Source of the DNA: Hemerocallis citrina
Lineage: Eukaryota; Streptophyta; Magnoliopsida; Asparagales; Asphodelaceae
DNA: 64,000 bases
Assembly: GCA_017893485.1 (NCBI GenBank)
Contig: CM030366.1
Span: 182,036,594-182,100,593 of the forward strand
Reading direction: 5' to 3'
Notes under the pieces: model-generated
Seen by the model: only the letters and a program-made list of their open reading frames with translations
Database searches by the model: none
Told to the model about the DNA's origin: nothing
Shown here: piece by piece, positions 21,788 to 32,000 of the stretch
Numbering within the stretch: the stretch's first letter is position 1
How the letters are laid out: every line of letters begins with the position of its first letter
Translations under genes and position numbers: made by a program

Positions 21788-22312
21788 ATGGATAATAATA
21801 GTTTGAGTATTGCCTCAGAAATTTTTGAATTAATGATTAATTATCAAGGAAGTGATAGAATGCTAGTTTTTGACGTTTATTATCCTCATAAAGTAACAAA
21901 CATGAATGATTATTATGAATTCAAATTATTCTTCTTTAGTGTTCAACGTGTAATAATTATAACAATAAAACAAATAAATCCTGGAGAAACTAGTAATATA
22001 AATATCGAAATAATTGATGATTTAACTTTTTATGAAAGATCTTTATTATTCTATGAGAATGGTGTATTTAGTAGTTATATCTGGAGCCCTACAATAGCAT
22101 ATAGACAATTGCTAGAAGAAAATAAACAAATTGGAGAAGGAAATAGACATATTGAAGAACTTGAAGAACCTCCATATGATAGTAATAGTGAAATATCTGA
22201 GACAGAATTAGAATATGTGGGAGATCTTGAAGATACGTTGGATTACTTTTTTGAGATAGACAATATACATTATTTCGAAGAATATTATTTTACAGAAAAT
22301 TATCATCTTTAA
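21788..22312 (+). CDS. Acidic 174-residue leader ORF between viral promoter and primer site
   Basis: ATG 21788 opens an uninterrupted ORF of 174 codons, the only intact ORF of the viral copy. The product is very acidic (Asp/Glu-rich, especially residues 125-174), with a hydrophobic Tyr/Phe-rich middle (residues 40-60) and no Cys motifs, signal peptide or known fold that I recognise. Its place in the leader, after the polyadenylation signal and before the tRNA-Met primer site, is unusual. It could be a small virus protein, an acquired host fragment or chance in AT-rich DNA; the 525-base length argues mildly for real coding. Confidence 0.4.
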   Translation: MDNNSLSIASEIFELMINYQGSDRMLVFDVYYPHKVTNMNDYYEFKLFFFSVQRVIIITIKQINPGETSNINIEIIDDLTFYERSLLFYENGVFSSYIWSPTIAYRQLLEENKQIGEGNRHIEELEEPPYDSNSEISETELEYVGDLEDTLDYFFEIDNIHYFEEYYFTENYHL

Positions 22313-22403
22313 ATTTTTTTTGATCCTTTAAAGTTTTAAAGTTTTTTTATACTCCCTTTAATTCTATTTTGCAGGAGAGATTTCACGCTTCGCAACCCCA
22401 GTT

Positions 22404-22417
22404 TGGTATCAGAGCCA
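22404..22417 (+). other. Viral primer binding site, initiator tRNA-Met
   Basis: TGGTATCAGAGCCA is a perfect complement to the initiator tRNA-Met 3' end. In caulimovirids this site starts minus-strand DNA synthesis and is counted as genome position 1. A pyrimidine tract with TTTTGCAG at 22368-22376, just upstream, resembles a 3' splice site. Confidence 0.8.
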
Positions 22418-22419
22418 GT

Positions 22420-22932
22420 ACAGAGTAAGGAGCTTTTTACTTAATTTCTGTAATTTTTTTAAAATTAATCACTAATTTATAAGCTATAGAATAGAAAACA
22501 AAAATTTAATAATAAAAGTAGAAATTATCTTAAAATTCAAAAACTTTTAGAATTTAAAGAAAGGTCACACATCCTATAGAAATTATTATAGGAAGAATAT
22601 TATAGAAATCTAAATAGTAACTAGATCATTTAGCTAAATAGTTTTCGAACTAGGTCAAATTGCCAAATATCCTTAAAAAAGTAGGTCATTTTACTAATTA
22701 GCTCGTTGATAGAATGGTTACATTATTGTAAATACTTTTATTTGGGTAGCCTATGCTTCTGAAGTGATGGTGGAAAGCTCCTTTTGAACCCATATGTTGG
22801 GAGGGGTAAAGTGCTCTTACCCCTTATTGTTGTAACTTTAAGCCCAAATTCCCCACAAAACCCTTCTCCAATTTGAAGGCCCATTAGCCCAAACCATACA
22901 TAACCATTATTAGCACCAACCCTTTCTTCAAA
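22420..22932 (+). other. End of viral copy and upstream region of the DUS gene
   Basis: 22420-22725 is AT-rich viral leader sequence ending in degenerate ~30-bp repeats. 22726-22932 is host sequence with no clear TATA box. The DUS start codon is only about 210-330 bases past the virus, so the virus sits in the gene's promoter region. Confidence 0.5.
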
Positions 22933-23049
22933 ATGGGTTGGGTCCCACTCTCCTTTTCGAACAATGAAATGAAACTCCCCCACCTCCCCAAAAACCCGAG
23001 ACCCCCCTCCCTCCTCCCCCTTCTTCTGTACCCTAACCCTACTAACCCC

Positions 23050-26000
23050 ATGGCCAACCCCCAAGATCAAGAACAAGAAAACTCCGACGAACTCATCTGC
23101 TCCGCCCTCACCTCCGCCTGCTCCATCTCCGACTCCCCTCCCCCTCCTTCCCTCCTCCTCCTCAGTCCCTCACTGGTGCCTCAAGAATCGCGCGTCGATA
23201 GGGCTTGGAGCCACTGGAGGGGTCTGGGAGCTCCGAAGTTGGTGGTGGCCCCCATGGTCGACAACTCGGAGCTTCCCTTCAGGATGCTCTGCAGGAAGTA
23301 CGGCGCGACCGCGGCGTACACGCCGATGCTGCACTCGAGGATCTTTTCGGAGAACGACAAGTATCGGCAGATGGAGTTCACTACTTGCAAGGTTTGTTCC
23401 GTAATTTTTGTTGTTGATTTATGCTTGCATTTGTGGGGATTTATAACGAAAATAAATTGGTAGAAACCACAACAGGTCGAAACACTAAAAATGCATCTTC
23501 GTTTGCTCTGCGGCCCTGCTGATTTGGCTGTCCGATCGTAGAATGGTTTGTTTTGTTAAAACGAAGACGACATAACGATTTTGTACTAAATGATTGGAAG
23601 CCTAACTGGGAATTGATGCTTTGCTTCTACTGAATTTTCTGAGATATACGAGGGAAGTAAAGTGGAAGAAGTCACACAGATATAAACACTAAAAAGCCTC
23701 TAGGTTGGAACTTGGAACTGTGGGTCTGTTCATTTGGTTATGGATTGGAGTATGAATGAAAATCTTCTAGATCTTTGTTTTGTTAGGACAAGTCAGGGAA
23801 CCCTACTTTATTCAATTACCGTAGAAGCCTATCTGAGAATTATAAGCTAACTAAAAGATCCAGTACTCTATTCATACCGAATCCAAACTTAATTTCATTG
23901 AAAGTTCTGTTCACTAGGCAATGGTTATGGGAAGTTGTAATTGATTGATAGAAAGTTGAAGTAGCAACCAAGGACAGTTCCTTGGGCCTGTAAGCCTTGA
24001 AGATTATATTCAACTATGAGAATTCTGTTGGGTCCAATATGAGGGCTAGTTCAGTACAGGTTGATATGGGTGTTGGTGTTAAATGTCCGTGGAGCAAAAA
24101 TTATGAGAGAAGACTTTGTGAGTGATGTCCTTGTGATAGTGAAAATGGAGAACTTGTTGTACAGACTTAAAGTTGGATAGTGCTTAATATTCTTTGTTTA
24201 GGTGTGTGGTATGAAAAGGAAAATAAAATGCTCTGAAGTTTTAGCAACTCTTAAGGTTTTTACACTTATATTTTAACAAAGTGAAATAGATAGGAAGAAA
24301 CCACACAAATTTAAACACAAATAAGCATATAGTTTAGGACGGCAATTTTGTTGATTTGGCCATCCAGAACTAGATTGGGAATTATTTTACTGATTGACAT
24401 ACTAATACTATTAGAAAAGCTTCTAGACACTTGATTTATCTAAGCAGTACCTAGATATCTATTTGTACCAAATTATTAGAAGCTGAATTGGGTAGTTAGG
24501 CTTATTAAAAGATTCAATAGTCTATTCATCCCCATCCAAACATAAAAGACAAGTTCTCTCTAAGAGTCTTTTTTAATTAGGCTAGCAGACAATGGTTATG
24601 GAAAGTACATTTAGGGGTGGAAACGGATATGGATAAATCAGATCCGACCTGATTTTTTTTCTTATGTAGTTAATATGAATATCTGATATGCGTCCCTTTT
24701 AAAGTACATGTATGGATATGGATATTGCTTTTTTTGATATAACGGATAGAGCCAAACGATAAACGATTCCAGTCGAGAAATATATAGATAAATAAAAGGA
24801 GAATCGTATATAGAGTCAGTTTACAAGTAGACAAACTGAGACAAATAAAACTAGTAAAACTAACAATCTCAAAACAAGAAATGCTGAAAGCTAATAAGAG
24901 GGTAACTTCTGGCAACATCAATCACAACGTCCAGAATAGACCACCAAGCAGTGCAACATCAAATAGCAGGATAACACACACATCCTTAGCCTGCACCAAA
25001 GGGCCAAACAACAAGTGAACAAGCGAACATAACTACAACAAGAACCGAAATAGCAACATCCACAGCGAAGCGACTCGAAATGCTACAAGCATCAAATCAT
25101 AAGCTGGAACAGTCAGAGATCCGCAAGCAGCAAGCCAACGCATAACAGAAACCACAAACAAACCAGAAGAAAGATAGAGCTAAGCACAGAGCAGCAAGCG
25201 AGACAAAATGGCTAAGAGTTAAACAGAGTATAGAACATTGCATAATAAGTATGAAAAAGGAAACACATAAGGTTGCGGTAGGAGAGGAGATAAACGAGCA
25301 ATAAGAACATGCTCCCAAGATACCAAAAGAGATGCAAAACGCAAACCATAACACCTACCACGACGTGGAGTAAATCTGACATCAAACAAAATAGAACATG
25401 TACTGCCAAAAGCAAAAGAGAAAGAATAAATGCCGAAGGAATACCCCACATGTCGTGGGAAGTCATCTCTACAAGAAAGAAGGAAAAAACACGTTAGATA
25501 GGAATGAACATACAATTAAATCAAATAAGGTGGAAAACCATGATGTGTGAAAACAACTGCAGCATCATCTAGATACATTAGGCGAAGCTTAGAAGCTTTA
25601 ATATGATTAAGGTTAGAAACCCAGAATTTAATAAAAAAAGAAGATCCTCAATTAAGGAGTTAATAGAACGTGAAGGTTTAGAGAAGATTATGTTATTACG
25701 TTCCTTCCACTCGATCCAAATCAAAGCCATCATGGATAAATCCCACGATGTTTGATAAGAACGCTTAACATGAAGAGCCCTCCATTTACCCATCACGAGG
25801 GGATCGGCTTACCAAGAACATGCCATGCCTTCTTACAAATGGCCCATAACGGAAGAATAAAGGAACAATTAATGAATAAGTGCCTCGCGTTCTCATTGTG
25901 GGTAAGACAAAAGGGACATTTCTGACCTAACGCAAGATTCTTTTTGTTAAGGATCTCAACCGTAAGAAGATTGTTGTGAATAGTCAGCCATGTAAGGATT

Positions 26001-29000
26001 CCGATTTGGAGCAACGTACTTTCACACAAACTTGGAGAAATGAGATATGACACCTTCGAAATTAAGGAAATTGTAGCAAGACTTAACCGAATAAGAACCC
26101 AAATTAGTCCTACGCCATGAAATGTCGTCATGGGGCTGCCAACTATAGGATCGTAATAAGTAAGCTATTATATTGAGTGAATAGAGAGAAAGGATAGTCC
26201 TCATGAACGTGATATGCCATTCTCTGAAGTGGTTGTGGGAGACAAGATACACATTCACTGTAGAATGGGGATTGGCGGCAAAATCGAAATAATTGAGGGA
26301 AATTAGAGGTAATTTTATCGAAGATCCATTTCCATAAAATTTGCGCAGTCCGCATTTAAAAGGTTCAACCACTTTTCAAACTCCCTTCTAGAACAGAGAG
26401 GCCAAGGATAGATAATGGGGTGAAGTTTTCAAACTTTGTGACATTTATGGTATTTATTGATAAAAAGATTGGACCAAGCTAAGTTATTATGCTTGAGAGC
26501 TTTCCACAGCCATTTTCCTAGAAGGGCAAGATTTTGATGCCCAGTGAAGTCGAAGGCACGCCTGAGGCGCGAGGCACAGACGCCTAGACTATTTGCGCCT
26601 TATCCTTGCAAGGCGCACCTCAGTCTTCAGAATATGAAAGGTCATGGGTTTAAGTTATGCTCATCATTTTTTGTAGGAGCATGCTTTCAATGATTAATAA
26701 AAATATATAATTACTGCACATAATATTATAGTATATGGAAAAATGACCTCATAATATATGAGAAGATTTTCTCATTTAAATTGATCATTATCGATTGGTC
26801 ACTTAATGGGCGATATATGTTATCATGATATATAATCTTATTTATAAATTTTAAAAATCCCAAAAAGTAATAGTGCGTTTCGGTTAGTCATGATATATAA
26901 TCTTATTTATAAAATTAAAAACCCTCAAAAGTAATAGTGTGTTTCAGTTAGTGAGGCTTGCACTTCAAATTGCGCCTTGCGCCTCAGGCTTTTTACATGT
27001 TATTGAAGTTGCTTTGCGCCTTTCGATTAAGAATACCAAGGCTACCTTCCTATTTCGATTTGCAAATTAAGTCTCATTTACAGAGATGCCTACCGGTCTT
27101 TCTCTAGAAATGCAAGATTTTGTCATTTTGATGCCTGAGGTTAAGAATACTAAGGCCACCTTCATGTTTCAATTTGCAAATTAAGTCCCATTTACAGAGA
27201 TGTCTATCAACCTTAATGTAGTCGAAGGCGCAAGGCGCAACGCAATTTTACTTTTCCATAAAAAGCCTGAAACGCAAGGTGCAATTTAAGGCGTAAGCCT
27301 CACTTAACCAAGACGCACTATTACTTTTTATGGTTTTTAAAATTTATAATACAATAGCATCATAACAACAAAATATGTCATACAATCACCATATACTTAA
27401 AAAAAGCAATCTAAGTGTATACAGTAAGTATCAAGAAAAAATAAAGAAAAGTAATCTAAATGCATTACTTCAACAATTAAATAAAAAGGAAAGAAAAGTA
27501 TAAAAAAGGTAAAGAATGCACTACTTCAATAATTTAATATAAAAGAAAAAGTATAAAACAAGGAAAAGAAGGAAACCATGAAAGTATGAAAGACAACGCT
27601 GCTATTGAGAGGGAGGAGGATATTAAGAGGTTGAAGATGAGTGGAGATTGAGGAGTGTCGCCGGCAAGCTGCTGCCCACTGTCGCCGTCGCTGCTGTTGA
27701 AAGGGATGAGTGGAGATTCAGGAGTTGATTGAAGTTAGGGAGGTGAAGATTGAGAATTGAGATTGAGGTTAGGGTTTGGAATTGGGGATAAAAAGTTGAG
27801 AGAGAATTTGGGGGTTACGGAATAGGAGATAGGGTTGAAGACGGGTCGGGTCCGGTCAGGTATGTAAGGGCTGAGCCTTTTCCTGAGGCGTGTGCCTCGA
27901 GCCTTCGTTAGGGCGCACCGAGGTGTGTGCCTCAGTGGCGCTTTGAACAAAGGTGGAGCCTCAACTCAGGCATGAGGCTCAAACTACTTTTACGCCTGAG
28001 CCTTGACCCTCAGGCGAGTCTTCGTCTACACTGACCAGTGTAGTCGAAGGCATAAGGCGCAATGCAACTTTACTACCCCGTACACAGCCTGAGGCACAAA
28101 GCGCAATTTGAGACGTAAGCCTCACTTAACCGAGGCACACTATTACTTTTTGGGATTTTTAAAATTTATAAATAAGATTATATAAACAAGATCACATCAT
28201 ACCAATAAAATTTATCATACAATGACCAAGATAACTGTGTAAGTTATCATTTTTATAAAACTACAATGTGTCCTCTGTAATGTATGTCCAAGATAACTGT
28301 GTAAGTTATCTTTTTTATAAAACTACAATGTATTCCTCTGTAATGTATAACTACAATGTGTTTCTTGTCCCCAATAAGTGATACAATTTGTTCCTCTATA
28401 AAACTACAATAATATCATGTAAAGCTTCAATTCATTGTTTCATATAGTAGTGAGCATACAGTAATACGGTAATGAAGATCCTACCATACATCATACAATA
28501 TTACAGTATTACAGTTTTGAGCATACAGTAAAACTACAATAGTATCAAATTAAATATTACAATAATGAGCCTACAGTATTACAATATTTACAGTCTTAAT
28601 AAATGGTAAGGTATTTTGAAATATTACAACAATAACATAAAGTTAGCCGACCATAAAATTTGGTCATGCTCAACAGTGAGATAAGATGCAATTGTTTGAA
28701 TAAGGCATGATTTCATAATTATAGTAAATTATTGAATGAACTAGCTTCACAATTTTGTTTCAAAGCCACTTGCAAAAACATCATATGCAAAGATAGACGA
28801 ACACCCAAGAAAAAAACCATAAAAGTGTAAAATCAGAAAGGAAAGAAACCAGAATATGAGTGGAGAGTCTGGAGACTGAGGAGTAGGAGTGTTACCGGCG
28901 TAGCTCATCTGCTTCCGATGTAGCCGCCGATCTGCTGTATGTTGTCGTGTTGCCGCCGAGCTACTTCTTTGTCGCCGTCGATGCTGTTGAGAGGGGGGAT

Positions 29001-32000
29001 GAAGAGGAGTGCAGATTGAGAAGTTAGGGAGGTGGAGATTGAAGTTAGAGTTTAGAATTGGGGATGAGAATGTGAGAGAGAATTGGAGGAGTTACGGAAT
29101 TTGAGAATGGTTGAAAATGGGTCGAATTGTAAAGACGGGTTGGGTCGGGTTTGTTATGTTTAGGCACGCCTTTTACTTGAGGCGCAAGCCTGAAGCCTTT
29201 GCTAAGGCGCGGCCAGGCGCAAGCCTGAGTGAAACATCAAACAAAGGGGGAGCCTTAACTGAGACTTGAGGCTGAAACTGCTGTTAAGCCTGAGGCTTGA
29301 TCCTGAGGTGAGCCTTCAACTACACTGACACTGACCAACCTTATAGGCATATGACCCGGACAAGAAGTTCCTTCTAATCTTGTCAATCACTTGATAACCC
29401 GGGAGGGGACATAGAAAAATGACATTATATACAGAGGGGTGGAAGATAGACTCGAATAAATAAGAACCAACCTACTGCCTCTTGAAAGATGACGACTAGA
29501 CCACACATTGAGGCTGAATTCTATCTTATTGATCATAGGAATCCAATCATTCTTATGAAGTTTACCCCAACGTAATGGTATTCCAAGATAAGAAATGCGG
29601 AAAGAAGCGGAAGCGTAGTTAAAAAATTGTGCAATCTCAATTTGACGACTGGTGGACCCACCCAGCCATAAGACAAAGGTTTTATTGATTAATCGATAAA
29701 CCCGAAGCCTTCTCGAAGATGTATAGTAGGAGCTTAAGATTGCAAAGTGTAGCCCCATTAGGTTTGGCGAAAAGGAGTCTCATCAGCATATTGCAGATTG
29801 AGCACCCCTCTAAAGCCCGGGAAACCCCCCAATACTTCGATAATGTTAGCCTCCCATGCCTTGAAGAGCAATTTGCTGAAAACATCAGCCACGAGAATAA
29901 AAGGGAAGAGATAGGGTCTCCTTGTCTAAGGCCCTTTTTACATTTGAATTTATTTCCTTCAATACCGTTAATAAAGACAGAAGTCCCGGCAAAGAGACTG
30001 GATTTAATCCAGGAAACCCATCTAAAACCAAACTCTCGGTGCAACAGGATCTCAAAAAGGAACTCCCAATTCACTTTGTCATAAGCTTTTTCGAAGTCTA
30101 ATTTTGAGAGAATTCCTTCAATCGTAGATTGATGGCAACCGGATATTATCTCTTGAGCACAAGCCACACTATCAACAATAAATCTATTTTTAATAAATCC
30201 GGATTGAGCCGAATCAATTAAAGGTGAAATGACCGAGCTGAGACGATTAGAAAGAACATATGCAATATTGCTCAACATATGAAATGCGAGTGGTGAAGGC
30301 GCCCGAAGGAAGTCTATTCAAATAGATATCGGAATGATCATAAAATAATACTTCTGTTAAAGCACAAAGATTATATTGTATTGAACAATATATTTTGCAA
30401 TATATTCAGGAGGTGGGTATAACTTTAGAATACGTTTTGTTTAAAAGTCAAAGATAGATTAAAAATGATTTTTTTTTCTTCTTATTTTTCTATTAATCAT
30501 TTTTATTAATTAATAACATCTTACGCATATTTGTATTTGAACCGAATCCGAATCCATTTTTATTATTGATATACCTATCCGAGTAATATCCGTCTTCGTA
30601 TTGCAAGAATCAAACAGGATGTGATTACACCAACATCCACTTCATATCTGGCTCATTTGCACCCTAGTTAATCATTTTTATTAATTAATAACATCTGACG
30701 CATATTTGTATTTGAACCGAATCTGAATCCATTTTTATTATTGATATACCTATCCGAGTAATATCCGTCTTCGTATTGCAAGAATCAAACAGGATGTGAT
30801 TACACCAATATCCGACTTAAGAAACACCGTTCATAAGTAGAATACATAAGACAGTTTATAATATTTGTTCAACTTTGGCTACTCCATCTTTCATTTATAA
30901 CTTTGCTGTGTAACCACATTATCCTCGAAATGTGTATTTATTTCTTCAACTTCCGCATCTACATTTGTATGGATCTCTCGCACACTATGGGTGTAGATCC
31001 TTAAGATAAAACATTAGAAGGGTGTGAATAGAGTTTTGCAAAAGTATGACTATATAAGTTACAACGCAAGAATGAGCTAAGCAGTTAAATCCGATTAATC
31101 GCTCGATTAATCTCTAATCGGGGGCTAAGCGATTTTCAATATTTCAATAGTCAACAATTTAATCAGGTATAATCGGCTGATTAGTGATTAATCGGCCTAT
31201 TTTAAGTGTCCGATTAACTGATTAAATTCTCTCCGTTAATATTCATGCTCGTTTGCATTATTTGGGCTCAATCCGGTCCAAACTCAAATCCAAATCCTCT
31301 AACCCCTTCTGGTCCTCCCGCAAACTCAAACCCGATCCGTCACCGCTCTCTTCTTCTTCCTCGCGCTAACTCAAACCCAAACGGATTCTCTTCTTTCTCG
31401 AGCAAACCCAAACCCGATCCGGTTGTTTTTGTTTGCTGAACCGACCCGACCCACATCCAAAATTCAAACTCAGCTCAAACCAAGTACTCTCTTCATTTTC
31501 TCTATAACTATATGTTCTTATTTGATAATTTCATAATGGTTTTATATTAGGGTTTAGGGTTGTTATATAATGATGATATATCACGATTTTTCTGATTTAA
31601 TCCCCGATTATTTTCCGATTAACTGATTAATCATTAATTGCTCCTAGACCAATTAGTTCTAAAAACTGATTTTAACTGCCTAGAGAATGAGTTTAGAGAT
31701 ATCACCACAATGAACACAACGATTTACAGTGATTTACAACCCTTGCCTACATCACTATCTAAGGGCTTCCGTCCTTAAGATTTTCCAAACCACTAAAAGA
31801 ACTTCTCTTTAAATGGGTCGAAGCAAATCTTCTTACAACCCAATCTCTTTCCCCAAATAGATCAATTCTTAGTACATAAAATATTCTCAATGTATTGAAC
31901 GAGACGCCCACAGCTTACAAGGAAAGAAAAATTACAATGGAAGCTCTAGAGAATGACTCTTTAAAGTTAAAGAAAGTGGTTTGTTTTCCCAAAGATAATG

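Larger units (their letters stand above)
14793..22725 (+). mobile_element. Endogenous caulimovirid (pararetrovirus), near complete, decayed
   Basis: About 7.9 kb, the size of a whole caulimovirid genome. The order is coat protein, zinc knuckle, movement protein, two retropepsin-like domains, RT, RNase H, a P4-like ORF, a TATA promoter with downstream AATAAA, a leader ORF and a tRNA-Met primer site. Coat protein before movement protein recalls cavemovirus/solendovirus-type genomes rather than badnaviruses. There is no integrase, as expected. Every ORF is broken by stops or frameshifts and one carries plastid DNA, so the copy is defective. AT content is much higher than in the flanking LINE and the DUS gene. 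Degenerate ~30-bp repeats occur in inverted orientation at both ends. Confidence 0.85.
24729..30290 (-). mobile_element. LINE B, 5'-truncated L1-type element with nested hAT insertions
   Basis: In minus orientation it starts inside the RT near 30290 and runs through RT, the C-terminal zinc-binding region and a long 3' UTR (25560-24735) to an A tail (T-run 24729-24735). It is split by insertions at about 26542-27134 and 27214-29333. LINE protein motifs continue across each insertion, for example RHQNLA is readable on both sides of the first. It lies antisense in DUS intron 1. All frames are broken. Confidence 0.8.

Noticed and set aside
22933..23049. Upstream ATG extending the DUS protein by 39 residues
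   Set aside because: In frame and possible, but Pro/Leu-rich with a weaker start context than ATG 23050. Kept as an alternative only.
30493..30821. CRISPR-like direct repeat
   Set aside because: Two copies only, with a long unit, in a plant intron; a simple tandem duplication.
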